Shown: positions 33,682 to 42,797 of the stretch, one piece after another
Numbering within the stretch: position 1 is the first letter of the stretch
Layout: each line of letters opens with the position of its first letter
Source: Paenibacillus phocaeensis
GTDB lineage: Bacteria; Bacillota; Bacilli; Paenibacillales; Paenibacillaceae
Assembly: GCF_900021165.1 (NCBI RefSeq)
Contig: NZ_FCOQ01000033.1
Coordinates: 74,831-138,830 of the forward strand
Direction: 5' to 3'
Length of the DNA stretch: 64,000 nucleotides
Notes under the pieces: model-generated
Databases searched by the model: none
Told to the model about the DNA's origin: nothing
Seen by the model: the letters and a program-made list of their open reading frames with translations, nothing else
Translations under genes and position numbers: made by a program

Positions 33682-33747
33682 CCCAAGCCTAAGTGGAACC
33701 GCAACCGCTTCAAGCAAGCCGACTGAATATTCGTCAATAACCCAACC

Positions 33748-33793
33748 AAAAACTCCCCGGAGTGCGAAAGCTGCTTACGCACCCGGGGAGTTT
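33748..33793. terminator. Bidirectional terminator
   Basis: The stem AAACTCCCCGG / CCGGGGAGTTT extends with GTGCG / CGCAC around an 11-nt loop, followed by TTTCTTATTT on the plus strand. It separates the convergent dehydrogenase and padR genes. Confidence 0.88.
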
Positions 33794-33794
33794 C

Positions 33795-34376
33795 TTATTT
33801 GTCTTCGTCCAGCAAATCGGCCGGATCGCGGTCGCCCAGCCTTCCGGCTTCAGCATCCGCAAGCAGCCGGCGCAGCCAGGTAAGCTCTATGCGCGCATGC
33901 TCGTACCGGCCGGCCATCAAGTGCAGCACGCTCCGCGGCACAACACCTCGATGCTCCTCATAGACCTGGTAGCTCAAATTGACTTGATGCTCCGCTTCCC
34001 GAATGCGGGCCTGCAGCAAAGCGGTTACCTTATCCCGATCCCCATATTTGGCGAACACCAAGGCAACATGCAGCGGATGGTAGGCGGAGACCTCCTCCTG
34101 GAACCGATCGATCAGCAGCTTGTGAAAATGCTCCCGGCCCTTGTCCGTAATTCGGTATACCGTCTTGTCCGGACGCCCCTCGTTCTGAATCGTCTCCACC
34201 GTTTCGATATAAGCAGCTTTGGCCAACTGATCAACGGCGTAATATAGCGAGCCGATTTTGAAGTTGCCGTGCTGGTCGAGGAACCGGTCCCGGATGCGAA
34301 TGAGCATCTCATAAGGATGCTGGTCTTCCTCAAGCAGCAAACCCAGGATGCACAGTCGGATTGCCAACCCCTTCAT
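33795..34376 (-). CDS. PadR-family transcriptional regulator
   Basis: The 193-residue product has an N-terminal winged helix: LAIRLCILGLLLEEDQHPYEM, then NFKIGSLYYAVDQLAKAAYIE and TVYRITDKGREHF. The C-terminal half is the longer helical dimerisation region of subfamily s1. It lies 6 bp after the MFS gene on the same strand, so it very likely controls that exporter and itself. Phenolic or drug ligands are typical of the family. Confidence 0.92.
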   Translation of the reverse strand: MKGLAIRLCILGLLLEEDQHPYEMLIRIRDRFLDQHGNFKIGSLYYAVDQLAKAAYIETVETIQNEGRPDKTVYRITDKGREHFHKLLIDRFQEEVSAYHPLHVALVFAKYGDRDKVTALLQARIREAEHQVNLSYQVYEEHRGVVPRSVLHLMAGRYEHARIELTWLRRLLADAEAGRLGDRDPADLLDEDK

Positions 34377-34382
34377 GTTCGC

Positions 34383-35903
34383 TTAACCCTGCTGATTGGC
34401 GGGCTTTGCTGCCGCTCGCTCGATACGGTCCTTCGGCATCGCGATCACGACCAATACCGCGCAGACGGCCGGAACCAGCGCCCACATGAAGGTATGGGCG
34501 ATCGAGGAGGACAAAGCCTCGGTGATTTTATCCAAAATCTCGGGCGGAATCAACGCTCTTTTCTCCGGACTCAGCACCTCCCGGGTATCCCCGAAATCTC
34601 CCCCGCCTTGTCCCATACCGGCAAATGCATCGCTCATCGCCCCCGACATCAGATTGCGCTGCACGATGCCAAAGATCGTAATCCCCAGCGTCATGCCAAG
34701 CGAGCGCAGGAACGAGTTCGTCGACGTTGCCGCTCCGCGCTGCCGCATGTCAAAGTGATGCACGGACGCCATGCTAAGCACCGAGAAAGAAAATCCGACG
34801 CCAAAGCCCGTCAGGATACTGAAAAGCGTCAGCAGCAGACGGGAAGTATCATGGGTCAGCGTACTGAGCGCGAAAATACCTCCGACAAAGCAAACGACCG
34901 ACAAGGCCATCACCGTGCGGTAAGGGATCCGGGAAGCCAGCATACCGCCCAGCATGCTGCCGATGACCGAGCCGATCATCATCGGCATCAGAATAATGCC
35001 GGAATTGGTTGCCGAACCGCCATATACGCCTTGCACAAAGATCGGGATATAGACCGTAGCAACGATAAACACGCTCCCGTAAAACAAAGCCAGCAAACAG
35101 CTTGTCGCGTAAAGCCGGTTTTTGAACATGGCAAATGAAATGATCGGCTCCTGCGCCTTCGTCTCGAGCAGCAGAAATGCGACGAACAGGGCGGCGAACC
35201 CCGCAAACAATCCCAGAATCACACCGGAGTTCCAGGCATATTTCTCTCCGCCCAGCTCCAGTGCGAACATCAGGCATACCACAGCACCCACCAAAGTAAA
35301 TGCCCCGCCCCAGTCGATCTGCTGCTTCGCGTGCGTCAGCGACTCCTTGTAGTAGGCGACAATCATCACCAGCGACACGATCCCAATCGGCACGTTGATA
35401 TAGAAAACCCAATGCCAGTTGAGCGCATCGGTAATAAAGGCGCCTAGCAGCGGACCGAAAATACTGGACGTGCCAAATACGGCGCCCATCAGTCCGGTCA
35501 TTTTCCCGCGCTTCTCTACCGGGAAGATATCATAAATGATCGTGAAAGCAATCGGCATCAGCGCCCCCCCGCCGATCCCTTGAATCGCCCGGTAGATACT
35601 GAGCTGAACGATGCTGCCGGCGAGCCCGCACAATACGGATCCAAGCAGGAACATCACGATGCCGAACAGGAAGAAGCGTTTCCGGCCGTACATATCCGAC
35701 AGCTTGCCGAAGATCGGCGTTCCCGCCATAACCGCGACCATATAGGCCGAAGTGACCCAAACGAACTGCTCCATCCCGCCGAGATCAGCGACGATCGTCC
35801 CCATAGCCGTCGTCACGATCGTGTTATCCATCGCCGCCATCAAGATCGCCAGCATCAACCCGATCAAGATGAGCCGGGTCGGGTCTTTCTTTTCTGTAAC
35901 CAA
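34383..35903 (-). CDS. MFS multidrug transporter, DHA2 (EmrB/QacA) family
   Basis: The 506-residue product has 14 predicted membrane spans. The N-terminus includes MAAMDNTIVTTAMGTIVADLGG (motif D1) and GKLSDMYGRKRFFLFG (motif A), followed by the motif C region IGGGALMPIAFTIIYD. TTG 35903 follows GGGGAG. It exports hydrophobic compounds by proton exchange; the substrate is unknown. A perfect 14-bp palindrome lies 23 bp upstream of the start. Confidence 0.93.
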   Translation of the reverse strand: MVTEKKDPTRLILIGLMLAILMAAMDNTIVTTAMGTIVADLGGMEQFVWVTSAYMVAVMAGTPIFGKLSDMYGRKRFFLFGIVMFLLGSVLCGLAGSIVQLSIYRAIQGIGGGALMPIAFTIIYDIFPVEKRGKMTGLMGAVFGTSSIFGPLLGAFITDALNWHWVFYINVPIGIVSLVMIVAYYKESLTHAKQQIDWGGAFTLVGAVVCLMFALELGGEKYAWNSGVILGLFAGFAALFVAFLLLETKAQEPIISFAMFKNRLYATSCLLALFYGSVFIVATVYIPIFVQGVYGGSATNSGIILMPMMIGSVIGSMLGGMLASRIPYRTVMALSVVCFVGGIFALSTLTHDTSRLLLTLFSILTGFGVGFSFSVLSMASVHHFDMRQRGAATSTNSFLRSLGMTLGITIFGIVQRNLMSGAMSDAFAGMGQGGGDFGDTREVLSPEKRALIPPEILDKITEALSSSIAHTFMWALVPAVCAVLVVIAMPKDRIERAAAKPANQQG

Positions 35904-35925
35904 GATCTTCTCCCCTTTGTTTCTT

Positions 35926-35939
35926 ATTCAAATTTGAAT
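35926..35939 (-). promoter_or_regulatory. Palindromic operator candidate upstream of the MFS-padR operon
   Basis: ATTCAAATTTGAAT is a perfect 14-bp palindrome in an AT-rich region just before the exporter gene. PadR binding is inferred from position; the sequence is not the classical ATGT-N8-ACAT PadR site. Confidence 0.5.
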
Positions 35940-36096
35940 AACTCATCTCTTTCTATTTTATTGAAAATATTTAAAATGTAAAACTTTAAAATTAAAATAT
36001 TTCGCCCGCCCCCTCCCTCACCCGGCGCAACTATCGTTCCCGCAAGCTTTGCCCTATAATGGAACAAGAGATCGTACGAAAGGAAGTTTTTGCAAA

Positions 36097-37182
36097 ATGA
36101 ATGAAAAATGGACTGAGTTAGAACGCAAAATGCGTGAATCCGGCGTCAGCACCCTGTTGATTACCGATCCGAAGCACGTGTATTACCTGACCGGGTTCCT
36201 CAGCAATCCGCATGAACGGTTCCTCGGCGCCGTCCTGCAGGCCGGAAGCGAGCCTTTCCTGGTCGTCCCCGCGCTCGATGAGGAAGCCGCCCGCAAGGCG
36301 GCAGACCTTACGGAGATTCTGACGCACGGCGATACGGACGATCCTTACGCCCTGCTGCAGCAGCGCCTTGCCGGAGAGCTTGGAACGATTGGCTTTGAGA
36401 AAGAGCAGGTATCCGTGGCCAACTTCGAGCGCTTGCAGGAGAAACTGTCCTTCTCCAGCTCTATGGATGTAGGACCTTGGCTTCGGGACATGCGAGTAAG
36501 CAAAAGCCCGGAAGAGGTGGACAAAATCAAACATGCCGTACGTTTGATCGAGCAGGTGCTCAGCGAATCGCTGCAAAAGGTGCAAGACGGCGTGAGCGAA
36601 AGCGAGCTCGTCGCGGAAGTGGAATACCAAATCCGCAAGCTGGGGGCAGACGGTCCGTCCTTTGATTCCATGGTGCTGTCGGGGGAGAAAACGGCCTTGC
36701 CTCACGGGGTTCCCGGCGATCGGCGAATCCGCCGCGGCGACCTGCTCATGTTTGATATCGGCGTTTACGCAGGCGGTTACGCTTCGGATATCACCCGCAC
36801 CTTCGGAGTCGGCGAGTTGTCTGACGAGCTGATTCGCATTTATGAAACCGTGCTAGCCGCAAATGAAGCCGCGATAGCTGCCATCCGGCCGGGCGTCACC
36901 TTCGCCTCCATCGACCGCGCTGCCCGCGAGGTGATCGAAGCTGCCGGCTACGGCCCTTATTTTATCCATCGCCTGGGTCATGGGCTGGGGATCGATGTCC
37001 ACGAGTTCCCTTCCGTTCATGGGGAGAACCAAGTTCTCCTCGCGGAGGGACATGTATTTACAGTTGAACCGGGCGTTTATGTGCCGGGAGTCGGCGGGGT
37101 CCGCATCGAAGATGATGTTCTGGTCACCGCAACCGGGGTGGAGGTCCTCACGACCTATCCGAAACAGTTAACTTATATCTAA
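36097..37182 (+). CDS. M24-family aminopeptidase (Xaa-Pro dipeptidase-like)
   Basis: The start ATG 36097, after AAAGGAAG, gives 361 residues. The N-terminal creatinase-like domain (about 1-130) is followed by the pita-bread metallopeptidase domain. Metal ligands are visible: the two Asp in MFDIGVYAGGYASDITRTF, the His in HRLGHGLGIDVHEFP, and the Glu residues in TVEPGVYVPG and VRIEDDVLV. It should hydrolyse dipeptides with proline at P1' using Mn or Co. It is a single-gene unit with its own terminator. Confidence 0.93.
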   Translation: MNEKWTELERKMRESGVSTLLITDPKHVYYLTGFLSNPHERFLGAVLQAGSEPFLVVPALDEEAARKAADLTEILTHGDTDDPYALLQQRLAGELGTIGFEKEQVSVANFERLQEKLSFSSSMDVGPWLRDMRVSKSPEEVDKIKHAVRLIEQVLSESLQKVQDGVSESELVAEVEYQIRKLGADGPSFDSMVLSGEKTALPHGVPGDRRIRRGDLLMFDIGVYAGGYASDITRTFGVGELSDELIRIYETVLAANEAAIAAIRPGVTFASIDRAAREVIEAAGYGPYFIHRLGHGLGIDVHEFPSVHGENQVLLAEGHVFTVEPGVYVPGVGGVRIEDDVLVTATGVEVLTTYPKQLTYI

Positions 37183-37209
37183 CACGGGATGTTACTTTAA
37201 ATTTTTGGA

Positions 37210-37250
37210 AGCCTTGCGATTCTAAAATGAGCCGCAGGGCTCTTTTTTTT
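37210..37250 (+). terminator. Terminator after the M24 peptidase gene
   Basis: AGCCTTGCG / CGCAGGGCT (one G-U) is followed by eight T residues, 28 bp after the stop. Confidence 0.9.
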
Positions 37251-37450
37251 CGACTTTTTCCGATAGATTTAGGGTAATTTATGTGAAAATTCTTGCGAAA
37301 ACCAAAAAAAGTGCGACTTTCTCGTTTTCAAAGGACATTTTTTCCTATAAAATGAAGCTAATGAACCACTGGTTAAAAAAAGAGAAGCCGACGGTTCGAC
37401 CTATGCATCGATAAAGAATCTATTATTTAAGGGGAACGGAGAGGATTTTC

Positions 37451-39142
37451 GTGTTTAAGGTCATTAATCGCTCCATAAGCCGCAGGCTGATGAGTACCTA
37501 TGCGGTGATCATTGTCGTATCTTCACTTTTGTTTAGTGTCAGCTTTTATAACATCTCGATGGGGATTATGAATCAAAATGTGCTGCCACAGTTCGACAAG
37601 GTGCTGCAGACCAGTACGCAGGACATTTTCAAACGGCTGGATACGACCCAAGCCCTGCAGTTACTCAGCGGCAAGGATAATTCGCGGTTTGCGGTGGAGA
37701 CGTATTTGACGAAAAGCACCAAGGACTTTAACTTGAGCAATGCTTATCTGCTTCAGATTCAGGAGGACGGGGCTGTCGTCTTGGCTACGAACGAGAATTC
37801 CGTGATGAAACCCGGCGATAAGCTCGAGCTCCAGTCAGCCATGACCGAAGCCAGCAAAGGCGGAGTCCATATCAGCGAGCTCTATTCCGACCAGTTCGGC
37901 TCGCACAAAACGGCATTCATCCCGATTCCCGGCAGTCAAGCCATGTTGGCGGTAGGCCTTGACGCCACCTTCATCGAACAGAAGAAGGACCAAATTTTAT
38001 ACATATGTATTGGAATCACCTTGCTTGTTATTATCGCCGGGATGGCAGCGGCTTACTTTGTCAGTATGCGGATTACGAAACCAATCAAGAAGCTGGTGGC
38101 GATCACGGAAAAAATGGCCGGCGGCGATTTCCGCCAGACGGTCGAGGTGAAGGGAAATGACGAAGTCGCCCAATTAGCCGGCAGCTTCCGGACGATGACC
38201 CAACAGCTCAAGGACATGTTCGCTGCCGTCATGCATACGTCGCACGCCGTCGTGGGCGGCTCGGAAGACTTGTCCCGCTCGGTCACGACGTTTGAGGATC
38301 TGATCTCCCAATCCAATGCAGCCACACAGGAAATTGAAACCGGCAGCATGACGATCGCTTCAGCGGCAGCCGAAAACGCTCGGGCGATGGAAGAAATCTC
38401 CCAGGGGGTCCAGCATATCGCCGCCTCGTCCGCCGAAGTCACCGAACGAATTGGACAAGCCGCCGACGAAGCCGGCACCGGGAATACCTTGGCGCAGACC
38501 GCGGTCACGCAAATGCAGCATGTCGAGGCAGCCGCTAACCAGACACTCGATCGTATCCGTACCTTAAACGAACGTTCGGAATCGATCTCGAATGTTGTTG
38601 GAACGATTACGGAAATTACGAAACAGATTAATATTTTGGCGCTTAACGCCGCGATCGAAGCCGCGCGGGCCGGCGAGCATGGCAAAGGGTTCGCCGTTGT
38701 CGCCGAGGAAGTGCGCAAGCTGGCTGAGCAATCCCGCCAAGCGATGGAGGAAATCGGCGAGAATCTGCTCAGCATCCGTGAGGAGTCGGAAAACTCCGTC
38801 AGCGCAATGCAGCGGGCAAGCGAGGAAATCATCTCCGGTACGGAACGCGTTAAGCAAGCCGGGCAAGCGTTCGAGCAATTAACCGAACTGATCCAGAACA
38901 TCAACTTGACGATTCAATCCGTCTCGGCATCCACGCAGCAGGTATCCGCCGGTACCGAGGAAGTGACCGCTTCCGTCGAGGAATCGGCCAACATTACCGC
39001 CAAGTCGCTCGTTAATGTGGAGCAAATCGCCAACTACTCGCAGCAGCAGCTCAGCGAAATGGAGTCTCACGCCCGCACGGTGCGCTCGCTGCATGAGCAG
39101 GCGTTGTCGCTGCAGGAATCGATAGCAAAATTCCGGATTTAA
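37451..39142 (+). CDS. Methyl-accepting chemotaxis protein
   Basis: The 563-residue product starts at GTG 37451, 6 bp after GAGAGG. TM1 at about 15-35, an extracellular Cache-type sensor region at about 36-178, TM2 at about 182-204, HAMP at about 205-260, then the MCP signalling coiled coil. The conserved tip is NILALNAAIEAARAGEHGKG, then FAVVAEEVRKLAEQS. It transmits ligand signals to CheA/CheW. No che genes are in the window. The ligand is unknown. Confidence 0.95.
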   Translation: MFKVINRSISRRLMSTYAVIIVVSSLLFSVSFYNISMGIMNQNVLPQFDKVLQTSTQDIFKRLDTTQALQLLSGKDNSRFAVETYLTKSTKDFNLSNAYLLQIQEDGAVVLATNENSVMKPGDKLELQSAMTEASKGGVHISELYSDQFGSHKTAFIPIPGSQAMLAVGLDATFIEQKKDQILYICIGITLLVIIAGMAAAYFVSMRITKPIKKLVAITEKMAGGDFRQTVEVKGNDEVAQLAGSFRTMTQQLKDMFAAVMHTSHAVVGGSEDLSRSVTTFEDLISQSNAATQEIETGSMTIASAAAENARAMEEISQGVQHIAASSAEVTERIGQAADEAGTGNTLAQTAVTQMQHVEAAANQTLDRIRTLNERSESISNVVGTITEITKQINILALNAAIEAARAGEHGKGFAVVAEEVRKLAEQSRQAMEEIGENLLSIREESENSVSAMQRASEEIISGTERVKQAGQAFEQLTELIQNINLTIQSVSASTQQVSAGTEEVTASVEESANITAKSLVNVEQIANYSQQQLSEMESHARTVRSLHEQALSLQESIAKFRI

Positions 39143-39161
39143 TCGGAATCGCTTCTGATCA

Positions 39162-40763
39162 TTAGCTTCGACCCTCAGCCCGAATTCCGGCCAATTCGTA
39201 GATCAGGTCCATCCGCAAATGGCTGCGAACCTCGTCGGCCAGCCGGTCGAAAGCTTCTTCCTTCCGCAAGGAGGAATCAAAGGTGACGCCCAAGGGGTTC
39301 AGACCTTTGCTCATCCGCAAGCCGTCCAGCCACGCACGCCGCCAGGCATCGTTATGGAACAACCCGTGCAGATACGTTCCGAACACTCTCCCATCGGCGC
39401 GTGCCGCGCCTTCCGGATGCGGGACGGCCTCAGCTTCTCCCGGGTCCGGCACGTCGGCTTGCAGGGAAAACAAAGGACGGATGTCCCGAAGCTGCCGAGT
39501 GGAGCCGGCATGGATCTCATATCCCTCCAGCGGTAATTGGCCGTCGATCGTTTGACCAACTACACGTACCGTTCGTTTGCCCGGGAGGAAGGTTGTCGCT
39601 ATGGGAAGCAAGCCCAGACCTGCCGCCGACCTCGGTTCAGCGGATTCTACCGCTTCGGGGTCGTGCAGCTGCTCCCCCAGCATCTGATACCCGCCGCAGA
39701 TGCCGACCAGCTGGGTGTGCGTCTCCCTTTCGATCAGGCTGAGGATAACTTCCTCCAACCCTTGGCTCCGCAGGAACTCCAGATCACCGATCGTATCCTT
39801 GGTCCCCGGCAAAATAACCGCATCCGGACATCCCAGCTCCGACGGCTTGCTCACGTAACGAAGCGATACGTCCGGCTCGGCGGTCAAGGGATCGAAGTCC
39901 GTGAAGTTGGAAATCCGCGGATACCGAATGACGGCGATATCCAGTTCTTTGCATGAGGTTTCCGCCGGACGGGTCGCATAGGTCTCCAGGACAACGGAAT
40001 CCTCCGCATCGATCCCCAGATCCGGCAGAAACGGAAGCACCCCGAGTACAGGAATGCCGGTCCGCTGCTCCAGCCATTCCAGCCCGGGCTGCAGCAGCGA
40101 CAGATCACCGCGGAACTTGTTGATGATGAAGCCTTTGACCCGGGCGCGTTCCTGCGGTTCGAGCAGTTCCAGCGTGCCTACGAGAAAGGCGAATACGCCG
40201 CCGCGGTCGATATCGCCTACCAGAATCACCGGAGCATCCGCCCAGCCGGCCAAATTCATATTGACGATATCCCGTTGCTTCAGGTTGATTTCAGCCGGAC
40301 TGCCCGCCCCTTCGATGATGACGATCCCGTGCTTTGCACGAAGCTTGCCCAGGGATTCCATCACCAACGGTTTGGCATGGGGCAGGAAATGCTCGCGATA
40401 ATCCGAGGCGCTGAGATGCTCATAGGGGCGGCCGTGAACAACGATTTGCGAATGCATCTCACCGGTTGGCTTGATCAGCACCGGATTCATGTCGGTCGTA
40501 GCCGCGATGCCGCAAGCCTCTGCCTGAATACCTTGGGCCCGGCCGATCTCATAGCCATCCGCAGTGACATACGAGTTCAGGGCCATATTCTGCGACTTGA
40601 ACGGAGCCGGCTGCAGCCCGTCCTGCGCAAAGATACGGCACAGCGCCGTTACGATCACGCTTTTTCCCACGTCCGACGCTGTACCCTGAATCATAAGCAC
40701 GGCTCCCAAGCCGCTGATGTTTGGGTTGTTCTTCTCAAGGAGCTGCTTCTGATTTTCGTTCAT
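39162..40763 (-). CDS. cobQ: Cobyric acid synthase (adenosylcobyric acid synthase)
   Basis: Amidates four side chains of adenosylcobyrinic a,c-diamide. The 533-residue product from ATG 40763 (in-frame GTG at 40775 overlaps the GGAG site) has the N-terminal ATP-binding MIQGTASDVGKS and the C-terminal class-I glutamine amidotransferase domain. The latter includes QLVGICGGYQMLG, holding the nucleophile Cys, and the distal His in GTYLHGLFHND. VILPGTKDTIGDL links the domains. It lies downstream of cobS but is separated by a 440-bp inverted-repeat element, so it may have its own promoter. Confidence 0.95.
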   Translation of the reverse strand: MNENQKQLLEKNNPNISGLGAVLMIQGTASDVGKSVIVTALCRIFAQDGLQPAPFKSQNMALNSYVTADGYEIGRAQGIQAEACGIAATTDMNPVLIKPTGEMHSQIVVHGRPYEHLSASDYREHFLPHAKPLVMESLGKLRAKHGIVIIEGAGSPAEINLKQRDIVNMNLAGWADAPVILVGDIDRGGVFAFLVGTLELLEPQERARVKGFIINKFRGDLSLLQPGLEWLEQRTGIPVLGVLPFLPDLGIDAEDSVVLETYATRPAETSCKELDIAVIRYPRISNFTDFDPLTAEPDVSLRYVSKPSELGCPDAVILPGTKDTIGDLEFLRSQGLEEVILSLIERETHTQLVGICGGYQMLGEQLHDPEAVESAEPRSAAGLGLLPIATTFLPGKRTVRVVGQTIDGQLPLEGYEIHAGSTRQLRDIRPLFSLQADVPDPGEAEAVPHPEGAARADGRVFGTYLHGLFHNDAWRRAWLDGLRMSKGLNPLGVTFDSSLRKEEAFDRLADEVRSHLRMDLIYELAGIRAEGRS

Positions 40764-40820
40764 CCCGTGCCCCACTCCATTCGTTCCGAATCATGTGCTG
40801 GGTTGTTGTCTCTGCGGGCC

Positions 40821-41260
40821 GCTTTGCACGATTATCCCTTTTGATAAGGATCGTCCGCAGCCCAAATCCCCTCGTCACTCCAGTTTCAATTTCTCAAATT
40901 TGTCGGTCTACCTCAGCTCAAGAAGGCATGCGTTTTCTCAACAGCTTCATTCACTCCAACCTCAGTAATCCGGCTCCGCTTCTCCATCTTGGCAACCTGA
41001 CCAGCTGACCCATCTCGGCAAACCGCCCCAGTTTATCTATCTCGTTACCCTGATTCACTTCCCCGTCTCGTCCATGTGCTCAGTTTAACATCTCATCAAC
41101 CTGATCCAGCTTGTCCACCTCGGTAATCCGACCCAGCTCCTCTTCTCTGCAACTTGATCAGCTTATCCCTCTCGTCAACCTGATCCAGTCTATCCACCTC
41201 GGCAATCCGACCCAGCTCGTCTTCTCTGCAACCTGACTGAATGGGATAATGGTGCAAAAG
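40821..41260. repeat. Inverted-repeat-bounded element (copy 2, 440 bp) with internal 26-27-bp minisatellite
   Basis: The left arm GCTTTGCAC-G-ATTATCCC then TTTTGAT (40821-40845) and right arm GAATGGGATAAT-G-GTGCAAAAG (41239-41260) are the same arms as in the element at 12244-12451. Inside, from about 40950 to 41240, the sequence parses into degenerate 25-28-bp units near CCATCTCGGCAACCTGACC. The last four units form two longer copies that are nearly identical (about 41090-41165 and 41170-41240). No gene is supported. It lies between cobS and cobQ. Confidence 0.6.
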
Positions 41261-41352
41261 GCGCCCGAAAACATCCACAGCCCCCCTCCCCCTCCCTGCC
41301 GCAAAAACAACAAACGGCTGGCCGGTTCCTATTGATGCTGAACTTCAGTTCA

Positions 41353-42213
41353 TTACTGCAGGATCAACACGGCAAGCAGCAGCAAAACTACCTCCAGCCC
41401 TTCGCCGAGCGCTCCATAGGTATCGCCGGTCAACCCTCCCAGCTTGGCACTGATCCGCCGGGCCGCCCAGGTCCCCACTGCCCAGGCAATGAAAGGCGCC
41501 AAGCCGATATACAGCAAGGAGCGCAGCAGCAGAGCAGATCCATTCGCTCCTCGCAGCGACAGGAGCAAGGTCATCAACAGCACCATAACGGATAAGGTCA
41601 CCGCCAGGATGGTGCTCCCCCAGGCGTCACGTTCGCCAAAGCCATGAAATTGTGCGGCTAACCCTTCACCCTGCCGAGCTTTGGGCCATCGATGCATCGC
41701 CCGGGTCATGAACCAGCGGCTCCACAGTGGCGCGAGCAACAGCGCCAGCCCCATCGTCAGGCTCCCCCCTTGGAAGAGGGATGCCAACAACGAGGCCTTG
41801 AGCAGAAGCAGAAGGACGCAGGCCAACACGCCCATGGCGCCGACCCGGCTGTCTTTCATGATCTCGAGCATTTTCTCGCGCGGTCGGTAACTAAGCAACC
41901 CATCGGCTGTATCCATCCAACCGTCCAGATGCAGTCCGCCGGTCAGCCAAACCCAGAGAATTAAGGCAATCACGGCTGCCGGAAGCGGAGGAAGCAGCCA
42001 CGAGGTGAGCAAGCTGACCGCCAAAATGGAGGCGCCAATCGCCAGGCCAACCAGCGGGTAATAGGGGATGCTCCGCCGCAGCAATTCCGGGGTAAAATCC
42101 AGTTCGGCCCGCACCGGGAAGCGGGACAGAAACTGAAAAGCAGCCAGCATCGGCTGCATTACTCCAGGCTTGTCTGCCCGTGAGGGGACTTCGCGATCCG
42201 GCTTAGCGGTCAT
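41353..42213 (-). CDS. cobS: Adenosylcobinamide-GDP ribazoletransferase (cobalamin synthase)
   Basis: Joins adenosylcobinamide-GDP to alpha-ribazole in the membrane, completing the nucleotide loop. A hydrophobic protein of 286 residues with FLSRFPVR near residue 28, the Asp-rich catalytic segment GGLHLDGWMDTADGLLS, and several membrane spans. A C-terminal GGLTGDTYGALGE stretch is characteristic. The start overlaps the cobU stop by 4 bp. Confidence 0.95.
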   Translation of the reverse strand: MTAKPDREVPSRADKPGVMQPMLAAFQFLSRFPVRAELDFTPELLRRSIPYYPLVGLAIGASILAVSLLTSWLLPPLPAAVIALILWVWLTGGLHLDGWMDTADGLLSYRPREKMLEIMKDSRVGAMGVLACVLLLLLKASLLASLFQGGSLTMGLALLLAPLWSRWFMTRAMHRWPKARQGEGLAAQFHGFGERDAWGSTILAVTLSVMVLLMTLLLSLRGANGSALLLRSLLYIGLAPFIAWAVGTWAARRISAKLGGLTGDTYGALGEGLEVVLLLLAVLILQ

Positions 42214-42797
42214 AAGCGATACTCCCGGCTTTTCAGCTCAATAGGAATTCCGGCTGTAACCAGAAAAACCTGGTCTGCGATAGACGCCATTGTACGGTTC
42301 AGCAGGCCGGCCCAATCCCGGTATTGCCGGCCAAGCGGATATTCGGGCACGATCCCGCTGCCTACCTCGTTCGTTACCATGATCAATGTGCCGGGGAAAG
42401 CTTCAACAGCGGCGGTCAACCGCTCGATTTCCTTCGCCAGGACCGCATCCGCTTCCCCCGGCTGATCCCCTGCGCCGAGCAGCACGTTCGACAGCCATAA
42501 GGTCAAGCAATCGATCAGCACGAACGATTCGCCGGTTTCCACCGCTCCAGCCTGATCAACCGGCCGTTCGCCCAACTGATGCAGCAGATCGGCCAGCCCC
42601 AGCGGTGCCTCGTGCGTCGTCCAGGCGAACCCGCTTTGCTCCCGCTGGAGACGGTGCAGGTTGATTCGGGCCCTCATTTCATCGTCGAACGCTTGCGCCG
42701 TGGCGATATAGCAGGCAGACTTCGCCTGCTTCATCACCCAGCGCTCGGCAAACGTGCTTTTGCCGCTGCGGGCGCCGCCGGTCACCACGATCTTCAT
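42210..42797 (-). CDS. cobU: Adenosylcobinamide kinase / adenosylcobinamide-phosphate guanylyltransferase
   Basis: Activates adenosylcobinamide with GTP. The 195-residue product has the P-loop VTGGARSGKSTFAE at about 4-17, LIDCLTLWLSNVL, and VTNEVGSGIVPEYPLGRQYRDWAG, which are diagnostic for CobU. It overlaps cobT (start) and cobS (stop) by 4 bp each. Confidence 0.96.
   Translation of the reverse strand: MKIVVTGGARSGKSTFAERWVMKQAKSACYIATAQAFDDEMRARINLHRLQREQSGFAWTTHEAPLGLADLLHQLGERPVDQAGAVETGESFVLIDCLTLWLSNVLLGAGDQPGEADAVLAKEIERLTAAVEAFPGTLIMVTNEVGSGIVPEYPLGRQYRDWAGLLNRTMASIADQVFLVTAGIPIELKSREYRL

Noticed and set aside
41096..41278. A 60-residue minus-strand protein between cobS and cobQ
   Set aside because: The sequence is a translation of the degenerate 26-27-bp repeats, with no start signal.
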